In this document: one piece after another, positions 26,501 through 38,500 of the stretch
Position numbering within the stretch: the stretch's first letter is position 1
How the letters are laid out: every line of letters begins with the position of its first letter
Assembly: GCA_029931535.1 (NCBI GenBank)
Contig: JAQPZY010001471.1
Coordinates: forward strand, 558,001-622,000
Source of the DNA: Margaritifera margaritifera
Taxonomy: Eukaryota > Mollusca > Bivalvia > Unionida > Margaritiferidae
DNA: 64,000 bases
Direction: 5' to 3'
The notes under the pieces: generated by a model
What the model saw: the letters and a program-made list of their open reading frames with translations, nothing else
The model's database searches: none
Told to the model about the DNA's origin: nothing
Program-made: the position numbers and the translations under genes

Positions 26501-29500
26501 CACAAGTTATTAAGTTTTCATCAACAAATGATAACTTGCGGAAATCGGGCAGCGATATCTTGGGGGAGGGGGAAGAGTTAATTGGTTGATCAGCTATTAA
26601 AACACGTGCATGTGAATGTGCAAGAGTTTGTTTTGTCTGCGCAATTGATATAAACACGTGCTAAGGCAACATGCCATCCTTTTCGCCTAGGGCTTAACAC
26701 TACTTGGCTGCTTGAGGGAGCATCTCAAAAGCCGTAAACTACAGGCACTTGTGTATATTTTTTTAAAAAATGGCAGGGCGAAGTCATTTTTGCTTTCCTA
26801 ATATAAGAAGGCGAAGTTTAAATATTTTCGCCAACTTCGTCGCCCACTTCGTCGCCCACTTCGCCTGGTAGCGTCACCCCTGTATATGTACCTGTTAATA
26901 TATACAGATGCGGAAATTAACATACTGTTCTGCATCAAGCGGCAACTTCGATGTTCTTTCTCAATAAATGATATTTCATAAAAGTGTTTTTTGTACTGGC
27001 TATTAATTTGTCATAGTTTCCCTTTATTTCCATACTATATCATTGAAAGCAGTAATACATAGAAAACTTGAAAAAAGGATTACAAACAAATGCCGTAATA
27101 TTTACATTGAACAGGTACAATCATGAACACTGGCACATTGTGACATGCATGTCATAATTCTTTCCAAAGTTTATTAAAATAAAAAAGATACACGAGGTAT
27201 ACTATGGAAAAATGCTTCTTTATTGTTACCCTTAAACTTTGAAAATAACATTGTTTATGAGAGTGGACGGCAATTTTTTAAATGCATGGAATTGTGTATA
27301 CTGTATTGACTCTTGGGGTCTATCAGTGGCCATTTCACGTCATAAACAGTGATTTTAATGAAGAATTTGATTTGCACCATTGTATTTTCATTTGACTTCT
27401 AGCTGACAACATTGATGCTATATAAAATTTTATTTGGACGAATTGTAAATAAAAAAACAAGAAAGTGTCTGTTAATTGATAATAGCAACAATATACATAA
27501 CTCTGTGCCCCGCCATGCTCTCTCTCCCTCTCTGTTAATCTCTTTAGTGCATGCTAACTCTGGTCATAAACAGTAAATTGTTACCAGTCAACTCTGGTAG
27601 TGGTGGTCAGATGTGTCGTGTGTAGAACTATTCTCCACAAGTCGTGGCGACTCCAGATGTATGGGGAGATGGTGGATGAACTTTTTCTTGAGGCCAAATA
27701 AAAAAATGTCTGTATCTGGTTGGCCAACTGTCCCTGTTTCTCGTTGCCGAAATTGATTTGTGCTGAGCCGGTTTTGCCAAGTACTTTGAAGTGCTTGAAA
27801 TATTATATGCTCTCCCCACCTGCACTGTGATGGGTGGAGAAATGATTGGGTTTTTTTTGTGGGGTTCAATGCCATTTTTCAGCAGATGATATGCTATACA
27901 TGGCCGCTAGTATATTTGGCATAGGAAGAACCCAGGAAGACCCTCTGGGGAACCACTGATTAATGAGAAGATACTGGCAAGCCTTCTTATCTACCCATGT
28001 TGGTCGAGCCGAGACTTGAACTTGCGCAGACAGAGATGAAATAGTGTGAGTGATCTGTAAAGGCGAGCGCCTAAGACCACTTGGCCCCACATGGAGAATC
28101 AAAAAATCATTCGAGCTGTACTGTAAATATGAAGGATGTGTCATATAAGGTGAGAGTGCTTGTATTAACTGTTATGGTCTGTAGGCTGGAAAAAAAATGC
28201 ATGTTAATTGAGTAATTAATTACAAACTTTATTTATTTTTTTCCTCCATTACCAGTGATGCATATCCAGCAGGACTCTGGTATGGTCTAGTACATGGGTG
28301 TCAAACATATGACCTGCGGGCTGGATACAGCCTGCTAGATTCATTATTTATTATTATTATTTATATCGAGTACCTAATAATTCAATGTACAATACGGCCA
28401 TTCCCATGTAATTACAATTGCTGCTCTTTTCTGATTCTTACTAAGACGTTGAACAAGAAAAGTGAAGAGAATAGTGAAGTCAAACAAATTCAAGAAGTAA
28501 AATATTGATTAGGACAAATCACTTTTCCAAAGTCTTGTCTTGCACAAGTGGCTAGGCAGAAATTTGTTTAGGCTTTATGACTTCTTTGATAGACTTTATG
28601 TCCATCATATTTTGACTTGTTTCTTGTTCCTCTATGACTCTATTTTACCACTCTGATCCTTTGAAAAATATACAGAGCATCACACAGATCCTCTGGAAAA
28701 ATATCATAACTGAAGTCCTGTTCTGTAATTCTATCGCAATATTAAAAGATGATCAGAGTTGTTTGTGTGTGAAGATCTGATTGAATTTTATTCTTATTTT
28801 TAGGGTACCAGATTCTAGACTCTGTCATGCAGGTTGAACCAGCAATGTCCAGGCGGAGGTAGGTTCATTTATATTTTGAAATTTAAATTTTATGCAATCA
28901 AGGCCATAAGCATATAATCTTCATGGACTTTCTTGTGCGTGGCAAGAACTTGTGATCACAGATGTTGATTCGCCCAGAATAAACTCTTACTTGACGAGCT
29001 ATTATAGATATATAGAAGTTGATGTTAACAACCAAAATTTGATTGTGTAGAAGGATGTTTTCGAGAACTTATTCTGTGACTGTTCTAACACCACTTGCAA
29101 GTAATTGTTATTTGAGACCAGTCTGCGCTCCTGCTTGTAAGCATTTATTAGTATTGAAGAGTGAACGTCAAGCGATTGTATGATACAGCTTGACCAAAAC
29201 AAATGGACAACAAACTTCTGGTATAAAGTATGGCAATATTCTTTAAAGAACATCCTTTTCATTAAAGAGAAACACTGGTCGTCCTTGAATTGGCACTTGC
29301 CCAATCCAGCAAGTGAATGGAAAATTTTCACCCCCTGCATCAGAACAAGGAAAAACAAATGGTAGCAAAATTACTTTACAATAAATGAGTATCAAGCTCA
29401 AAAAGTGTGTTCCCCAGTCGTCTGAAAATAATGGTACAAAAACCTATGGTAATGTCTTTAGCCTTCTTGTCGTCTCGCTTCTTACCACCGTCCATTACCA

Positions 29501-32500
29501 GTGATCTTGAAGCAAACTCCATCAATTCCTTGGTAGATGATCTTTGCTACTAGCTTGTAGTGCCTGTAACAAACAGAAATTTGGAAAGTGTACTTTATAA
29601 CAAAATGAATATTTTAAAAAAATTCTCTAGGCTGGTGTAACCCACTTGCCTCCATGAGTAAGAAAGACTGGCAAATGAAAACAAATTTCCTATGCTTTAT
29701 TTTGGCTGGATTGCAGAGTGATTCTGGCATATGGATTTCTGATGTCCATAAGCCAGAGAATTTAAGAATTTGCACATTTGAAAAAGCAAGGATATTCGGG
29801 GGGAAAAAATTTCAAGTCATGCATGGAAAAATGCACTTCTGCAGTATCACTGAATGATAACATGTTGGTAATGTATATGTAAACAACAATTATAAATTAA
29901 CAACATTTATTAGGGAACATAGAAGATACAGCTCTAATTGTATTCCTACCACCACCAATTTACATGGCGAGTTGATAAAAAGATCCATGGCTCGATGTAA
30001 ATTATCATTTTTACTGAATATGAACAACCACTTTTATAAGTACCTCATCCCCTAGTTGACTTGATTTTCTGCTTAAAGGATTTAGTTGCCATTAAAATAT
30101 TATTGTGAAATATGTGTTCTGTTATTAGGTTTCTTCTGATTTTGTGCTGTCAATTTTTACCTCGTCTGGTCATAGACCTTGAGAGCTTAACTCCTTGACT
30201 TCGACTGATGTGTATATCCGCTGCATACATGTGCTATCTGCCATAGCGGATGTATCCACTTGCTGGTCATGTGCCCTAGACCCCAGTAATCGATATTTCT
30301 GCTCTGCATGTTCATGTTACAAACGATCTTATTCGTCAGTAATGGGCAGGAAAAGAATGTTTAACCAGTCAGAAGAGAGTTAACAAATGATGGTTCTTGC
30401 TATGAAAGACATATTATTTAATACAGGGATTTTCTGGAATTTTCTACCATGCGATAGTTAATACATGCGGTTGTTGACAGTGGAAACTATGGCTTTTGCT
30501 AGCGATTCAGAATCGTAATTTTCAGGTTTTTCAGAGGACGAAATTGATGATATTAATTTAGGAAGTGTTGGCAGTGACAATGAATTATTGTCTTTGTCCA
30601 GTCAGTCAGAAATTGATATCGAAAAAGTTGAAGACAGTGAAAGTGTTGGTCCTACATATACTTTCATTTTGAATGAGGGGGAAAAAAAACAGACACAGAC
30701 AGGGTCCGCTGCGGACCTTGAAAACCCTAAAATTTCATTTTGGCCTTCGAAACATTAAAAAGCCACACAAAAAAAAAGCTGAAAGAAACCTAAATTTTAA
30801 AAAAACCTAAAAAAAAATATTTACATGATGAATGGCTCTACTCGAACCCCACAAAAAAATGCTTTTTTTTGCACACGTTTTTTTTTAGGCTAGCCTAGCG
30901 GTCAAGAAAGCGTGTGAATTGTGCAAATTGCGGAGATCAGGTCATTTTATTCTATCATTCATTTGATAGACCCATAATGGCATATTGTTGGATAATCAAC
31001 AGCGTTAGCATTGCGTTCACTTCAATGTTTGCACAGTTCAAAGTCTGTTTGCTTCAACCTTTGTTCGGATTAAGATTCTTTTACCAGAAGTATTTTCAGG
31101 TGTGTTGACAGAGTAAGGGGCCGTTGTGTCCTGGTCTCCAACAACAATGCGTCCATCATCGCGTATCTCCGATGTAAAGGAGGCTCATGTGTCCCTTCTC
31201 TTTGCGTGAAGGTAGAACCTCCTTTGCAAGATGCCTCGGAAGGGATAACATTCTGAGCCAGCTACACTCCTTGTAAAGCTCCACATTCTGGGGAAGAAGA
31301 ACGTATTAGCGGATAGTCTTTTCACTGCTCCATAACAGTCCCTTTTCTCTGTATGGGATATGGATATTCAAATTTATTATCAATGTTACGCTCACCATGG
31401 AGATAATCTTGTAACTGTTTTGTGTCTTGAACCTCAAAAAAAATTTTAAAACTTGAAAAAAAAAATTGCAAAACCTCACATTTTAAAAGTGAATTTCACT
31501 TCCAACTTTGGATAGATTTCTTCTTTAAATATTTACCCCTGATATTAAAGGAGAGAACTGTGGCTGAAACTAACAACTATGCAGCAAAATGTATGAAAGA
31601 GAAGCCAGACAATGTTTCATAGAAAAAATGCAGCACAAGGTGCCCATTATGTGCAAGCAGTGTGATGTTCCTCTTTGACTTTGTGTAAAACATGACTACT
31701 TTTATAAACATCACCAACAGCAACTACAGAACTGGTAGAATATATTGTCCAATTAAACGATTGTATTATGTGTCAAATTTTGACATATAACTTTTTATAA
31801 AATAATGACAGATTTTAGTATTACAGATCGTGTATTGTGTTTAATTCATGGATTTGCTTGTTAGTCTTGTGGAAGTCAGGTGGTTAAAAGAATCATACAG
31901 ACAAAAGGTAGTTATAGCTTTTATATATGATTGGTTTTAGTATATCAATCAGTCAATTATAAGGAAAATAACTTTAAAAAATTGCCCATATCCACAAATC
32001 CTCAGCTAAAAAGTTATCATTTGGCAGCAGCAGCAACATGCTCTGGTAGTCGGCCCCCAAATCAGATGCAGTGGTGACCCCAGCAGCTATGCAGAGAAGT
32101 GAGCCACTACAGTAGCACTAGTAGCTAAAGGGCTGAGGGATGGCCTGTTGACCAATGTCTGTTAACACGAGTTATTGCTGTTCCTCCAAATCTAATTGGA
32201 GGGTTGCCATGAATCTTTACACGCACATTCATCCTAAGATCTCGTTGGTTCAAAATGAAAATGGTGCAGCTCAGATGCCCAATATGGCCACCACAGCAGC
32301 CATGTTGAAAATGTTGTCACTACTACTCCTGAATGGATGGTCATATTGGCATGGTGGTTTCACTTAAAGACTTGTGAGGTCTATTTGGTCCTAAAGGAAG
32401 ATGGTGCTAATCTTCCATCCAATATGGCCACCACCGTAGCCATCTTGAAAATCTTTTTGGCTTCTCCTAAACTGAAAACCATATAGACTTCTTGTGATGT

Positions 32501-35500
32501 GTGGTTGCTCCTAAATGATAATGGTTCTGCCTGGAGATCCAATATGGCCAGCACAGTGGCTATCTTGAAACTCTCGTTCTTGCTACTACACCAGAATGGA
32601 TGGTCATACTGTCCTTGGGTTTTCACTAAAAGATTTCTTATGATGTCTAGCTGGTCCTATATGAAAATGGTGCTGAGCTGACATCCACTATAGCCACCAC
32701 AGCAGCCATCTTGAAAATCTTGTTATTACTACTCCACTTGTGTTGTCTAGTTGGTCTGAAAATATTTTAGCAGCTCCTCCTAGATGTCGTCTAGTTAGTA
32801 CTATATGAATATGGAGCCAATCAGATGTCCAGTGTGGCCACTGTGACAGCTATTTTGAAAATCTTGTTATTGCTACTTCTCCCCCAAGGAAAGTCATATT
32901 GATATGGGGTTTTCACCAAAAGACTAATTATGATCTCTAATTCCTGAATGAAAATGGTGACGATCTGGCCTAAAATATGGCTGCCACAATGAACGTATTT
33001 AAAACTTGTCTTTAATTGTCCTGGGATGATCATATCAACATGGGCTTATACCAAAAGTCGTCTAATGGTGTCTACTTTTTCCAAAATGAAAATGGTGCTT
33101 ATGTTATGGCTACCACAGTAGCTAATTTGAAAATATCATCGCTCAAGAATATCAGAGATGGTTTCAATGCTTGTTACTTAAAAAGAAATGGCCTTATCTT
33201 GAATTCCTAGAAATTCTTTGTGGACAGTAGAGCATCAGACCCTTCAATGGACTCCTTTATGTAGTACAGTGAAGCCCCTTCAAACCAGAAATGCTTGGGA
33301 CCAAATTTAATTTTCGGTTTTTAGAGTGTTTCGGTTAACTGAGGGTTTCACAGATGTGAAAAAATGTCTTCTTGTAAGTCTTGACTTAAACGAGGGAGAG
33401 CGACCGAGAGAGAATGTAATTATGAGAGAATATCTCTGTACATGTGTGCACAAATTGAGAATACCGTTTTTTTGAACATTCAATGAAAAATAAGCTGAGC
33501 TAAACAACATACGTTCCTTCCAAAAACCACATCTGGTCACGTGAATGAACATGGTCATTCCACATAGAAATAGTCCTCGTCTCAAGAAACATTTAAGGAA
33601 CAAGATACTGTAATAACTTGACTATGCGTCCATTAGAATTATGAATGATAATCCATAATGTTTAAATACTTTGTATAATTCATCAAGTTTCTATGCCAAA
33701 TTCTTCTATTACTTTCTTCAATGTAGGTTTTGGCACAGATTCACTCTTTTGATCAGACTTATTTTATCCCGTAAGGATAGTTTATTTCTGTGACACTTGT
33801 TTGTTCTGGCGGTCTTGACATGAGCACGAAGACAAATGACAATCATAGCTACTAATTCATGTATGTACTGATTTTTTTCCTTTGAAAATAGATGAATGAA
33901 TTTGACTTCTAAAATATAGTTTAGTCTGTCTCTGCTGGCAAAGCATCAAAAGTGAGGCTGCATGCCTGGTTAATAAGGTCAGGATATTTAGTTAAGAAAA
34001 CAAACTTTAAAAAATGTTCACTGCATCATTTATACACATGTTTAGCATCAATCACAGATGGATATTAAGCAGACAAACATAATCTTTCTTATCTCTTTAC
34101 TACGCATAAGCACTTTTGGATGCCTCTACTGCATTCCAATGGAAGCACCTTTAAACACCTTGGTCTGATTGCATACAAGCGCATTTGGACTCCTGTGCAC
34201 CATCTGCATAAAAGCATGTTTTGATGCTTACAAATAAACATTTGCCATTTTGAGCTAGTTTTTGTAGTGCCACCTTCAATATTGAAGTAGGAAACCCTGA
34301 TTAATTTGATAATTTATCATATTGGATGATTTAGTGATATAGATGTAGACAGTGAACTGGTATATTTTGAGGTTGAGAAGGTCAGCTACGGTTGGTCATG
34401 CAGCTTCATTGACTTGGCAGTGAATGAATTCTCTAGAGACTTTAAAGCATACACAAATCTCTTCATTGAAAAATAATGATACAGCCATAAAGATCAGATT
34501 TTACTCTTTAACTCGTTCACCCGTGGAGATTATGTTCATTTTCACCTGAAATGGGAGTTGGGAATGCATTTTTTGGTTACTTGTGAATAAATCCAAACAC
34601 ATCTGTTTCCGAGAGATTTTTGTTTAGGTGGATGTTTGTGTATAAAAAAAACATTTTCGATTCCCCACGTGCATGTGCAGAAGGTTGAAAATTAGACTTT
34701 TTTTGTGTTGCTGTGCTGGACCCACAATTTTCATGTCCTGGCCCCTTATTAGTCGAAATCTCAAACTTATACTACATTTTGCAAAGCTTCATCTGTCTGT
34801 GTACAGTTCGGACCAGTCTGCTTTAGATCTAAAGCCAAAAAAGTATAAAATCCACACACAGACTCGGGTTCTGAAACCAGCAATTTTCATCCTAAAAAAA
34901 TTGGGTCTCAAAATTTTTTGTTGCTGCTGTATTGCGAGTGGAAAATCTACATTATTCTGTATCATTGTAGAACTGCATCTTTATCCTTTTCTGTAATACC
35001 ACCTGCTTTGGTGTATCGTAAATGATATTGACGTTGAAGAGATTGGAATTAGGGTGCACCCTCATGACATGTAAATGTGGCATGCGGGCTTAAGGAGTTA
35101 AGCCTATCTATAGATGGCAAATACGTATTTAAAAAAAAAAGAAAAAAAAAAAAAAAAGGTAAAATGGTTCCAATTTATGTTAAACTTGACATGTACTACA
35201 CTACTTTAAATTGTAGAGGCAGGCATATTTGAACGGAATCGTTTTGGCAGCAATTGTTACATTTATAGCACAATGTGCTCTGTAGTTTTGACATGTATAT
35301 CAACAGCCTACACAGTGACAGACGCTACAAGGTAAAGAGTTCAATGGCTTATCTACAAGCATTTAGTTGCTGATAACTTACCTTAATAGCAGCTGCCTCT
35401 TTGGATTAGCCAGTTGTCGGAAGTAATCCAAGTTGGCATCCATGTCAAGTATTGTTTTAACATCATGTGCCCTTGGGACATTTTCTCACCAATAAGCCTA

Positions 35501-38500
35501 CTGCAGTATTTGCTAATCGTAGATAATCTGGTACAGTGTGTCGGAAATTTGGCAGTTAAAATACATTTCCAAGTTTGAAGTGAGTTTCAGTTTTTACTGA
35601 TTGTTCTTTTTTAGTGTAAAATTTAAATTTGAGATTGAAATTTATTTTGGTTTTCAGAGTAGAGGGATTTTGGTTTACTGGGAGAAAAATTGCGATATTA
35701 AAGAAGGAAATATTCAGGACCCCAAAAATATTCAGGACCCCCAAACAATTGCAATCTTGGGGGTGGGTGGGTGTTCCAATGTACCGATGATTTGGTTTTG
35801 AGGGGTTTCACTATATGCTTCGATATGTGTGGTAAAGCAGGCTAGCCCTAATACTACTTGTATATTGCAGCTGAAGTAATAGACCTAGGCCAAAAAGAAA
35901 GTGTCAACCTAATGGCACTTCTGTGTGCTGTAAGCACAGTTCTAACATGTACTTGCTACATTTGTTAAAACCTGTATCAGATGGGTTGTTAAAATGTATA
36001 AAAAAAACCAGTACAGCTACTTCTTAAAGATAAAAAAGGTAGGGTGGGTGCAACATTGTTTTTGTCTTTCACAAAATAGGAGAAGTTTTACAATATCATA
36101 ATAGGCATTCACATTAGACAACAAGTATTCTGTTCTCGCAACATAAAGTAGCCAATTTGAACATTTTTTTTTGTCGCTGAAGAATATCAGAGATGGTTTA
36201 AACACTCGACACTTACAATGAAGAAATGGTCTTATCGTGTATTCCTAGTGTTCGTGATGGGTTTATTTTATCTCCCAAGTTTTGCAGCAGCTGATCTAAC
36301 ATAAATAGCTGTGGTTCAATCTTTTCTTTATAGTGTCAATACAATATTTCATATCGTACTTGCTAGATACATATACAGCCTCTCATTAATTAATTGCACG
36401 CCAAAATGAGGCCAGTCACAGACTCCGTGTTTCAGCCATGACATGCCCTTGCGGGATTCATGCAAAATAGACACCGTGTCGGGCAAAGAAAGAAATTCAG
36501 TGTGCCAAAAGTGGTGCAGATAAAATAAAGTGCACATTTTTTTATCATTAATTTGATAAATTGCGCCATCCAATCATTAAATATCCTAATTTCTCAATGA
36601 TTGTTTAATGAAAGTAAATAAATTACATCTGGTGATCCTTTCCGATTGCACGTACGCCCGGCCTGCCTATTTTCCCCATTCCTAATTCTCTCTCTCTCAA
36701 TATATATATAGATTGTCCGGAAATAATCATGTACTAGATATATCCCATAATATTTCCAGGCTTAGAATTAGACTGGTACCCTCTCCCGACGTTAAGTATG
36801 CTCATACAGTTTATGCTTAGAATAGTAATAACCTCGATGAAAATATTAGACAATTGTTTCAAATAATGTATTAAGGCAAGTTCCACTTCTATTTGATTAA
36901 CTTTTGTTATTAGAGAAAATCTGTAGTCTCTGCGATTTTTGTAAGTCATGTGCTACCAGCCAGCCACATGATGTGACCAAGACATACCGTAATCACGGTA
37001 AGTCTTGGGACACGAAAAAATAATTATTTTTTTCGTGTCCCAAGACTTATATGCCTGTAAAATATATAAAATTTTCGGTGTCCCAAAACTTGTAGACACA
37101 AAAAAAATGTAAAGACAAAATTGGGAAGATTGCCATACGTCACACAGCAGTGACCAGCTCATTCAATTACCACGTCATTCGTCAATAAACTGTTATAAAC
37201 TACTATGATTGCTTTATGTTATTATTTTGCATGTGCATATTTTCCGATTTCTCAAACATTATTTAAAATAAAGACTTCATAATTCACGGCCGCTTATATT
37301 TAATTAAGGGAAGACCTGTACTTTAGTGTAAAGTACTTACACAGTGCAAATCGTACTTGGCGTCACTTATATCCTTTTTTATTCCTAAAAATATTCGATG
37401 CAGATTTTGCTTTATTCATCATTTTTACCAAATCGCATTCTTCCAGATTACATTTCAGCTACACATTCATTGCTGTTTCATTTATTTGGATTCACGCGCT
37501 CAACAGTTACTGTTTTTCAGTGGTATAAGCGATCCTACAAAGTGATGTAATCTATATGAAAAGGCACGCATGTTTAATTATATAAAGCACATAACCAGCA
37601 TAAATTAAAATAACTCATATATTCATCAAAGGATGATCGAAATATACGTTAAAATTCTGAATATAGGTCGATTAAGAGCATCATTGATCCATTTTAGTTT
37701 TTTGTTTTGGCAAGCTGGCTGTTTTGGCATGTCCTTTGTTTATAATTGGCGGATTTGTCTTTTGTTTTCCGACAGCAATCCAGGCCAGTTAATTGTTAAA
37801 ACCCTGAAATTGGCTTGGGTAAAGAGGAATTTTGTCCGGCAGCAATGCCGGTACTTTGATGTGTGATTGGCTTCTGCTGTGTAATATTAGCACGATTACT
37901 GTAGCCGAGTAAACAGGAACTTATTTAAGGTCGCTTACATCAAAGCAAACTACCACGTAGTTTTTATTTTAAAAGCATTATTTCTTAAACTTCTTTATCG
38001 TATTTTAAAGATATTATTTAAGTTTAGTGCAGTGGTGCCTATGATTTGAATCCAATGTATGTACTTCATTCATCACAAGTAAAATATTCAATGTACACGT
38101 GGTGACTCCATGATGTAAACATGCGTACAATAAATATTGAAATAAATACTATTTTCATTGTTCTCATCCTGGTATCACATTGTAATTAATTAGGTATTTC
38201 CATTTTCAGGGAAAAAAACTCCCCAATAATTACAGGTAACTTTCGACAATTTTAATGCAATAATGCATAAAATGACAATAGTAAAGTAGAGCACAATAGG
38301 GAGAAGTTATTGTTGAATGGGTATAACATACTGCTAATGCTGAATTCTTGTCATCGTCTGATTAAATTATACTATTTTAATTTGATAGGAATAATAAAAA
38401 AACAGAAATTTCAATATATTTATTGACTCCTCAAACAAATTATAATAATTGATAATATTTCCATGTAATAATTCATAATGAGAGTCCCTTGACAACCACA

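Larger units (their letters stand above)
23419..26882. mobile_element. 3.46-kb inserted element with CAGGGGT ends (hAT-like)
   Basis: Interrupts the flanking element at a TATATG that is present on both sides (23413-23418 and 26883-26888). Left end CAGGGGTCACACTAGACTC; right end inverted CAGGGGTGACGCTACCAGG. Subterminal GAAGTGAC / GGCGAAGT words repeat near both ends. CAGGGGT ends suggest hAT, but the visible duplication is 6 bp rather than 8, so superfamily is uncertain. No transposase is evident; it contains a further TIR element and a fold-back fragment. Confidence 0.75.
22917..27360 (+). mobile_element. TA-flanked element copy, split by a nested insertion
   Basis: Starts after TA with TAGTACACACATCGCGTTTT and matches 52948-53960 through words such as GGGATTAAGTGCCCAC, CTCGCTGATTCTATTGTATT and CATACCTTTACCTGTAC. 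The match runs to 23418, breaks, and resumes at 26883 (TATATGTACCTGTTA) to about 27360. The undivided copy at about 53460 shows the pre-insertion state. Its right inverted end was not found, so this copy is probably 3'-truncated. Confidence 0.8.
11622..28803. other. intron 1 of the RRM gene (17.2 kb, repeat-filled)
   Basis: Begins GTAAGT and ends TTTTTAG. It contains a ~380-bp tandem duplication, TA-flanked transposon ends, a minisatellite, a large palindrome, a Harbinger-like element, a nested transposon block and a minus-strand SINE, each listed separately. The stretches 12961-14811, 15376-17240 and 19615-21056 show no recognisable gene; they hold C/G tracts (about 15379-15393, 16294-16303 and 17196-17209) and AT-rich unique sequence. 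A 150-codon minus-strand frame near 11.7-12.1 kb lacks protein-like composition. Confidence 0.7.

Noticed and set aside
27588..27875. 95-codon minus-strand frame next to the SINE
   Set aside because: It begins within the SINE tail, carries no recognisable motif and overlaps a second open frame.
28292..28340. GGGTGTCAAACATATGACC wording as a hAT end
   Set aside because: Resembles the remnant at 51176 but has no second end or duplication; mentioned only there.
29002..29358. 118-codon minus-strand frame
   Set aside because: Falls in a dispersed repeat whose other copy at 45150-45545 does not keep the frame.
36349..36573. 74-codon minus-strand frame with protein-like patches
   Set aside because: No family motif and no splice borders that would place it in a gene; too weak to call.
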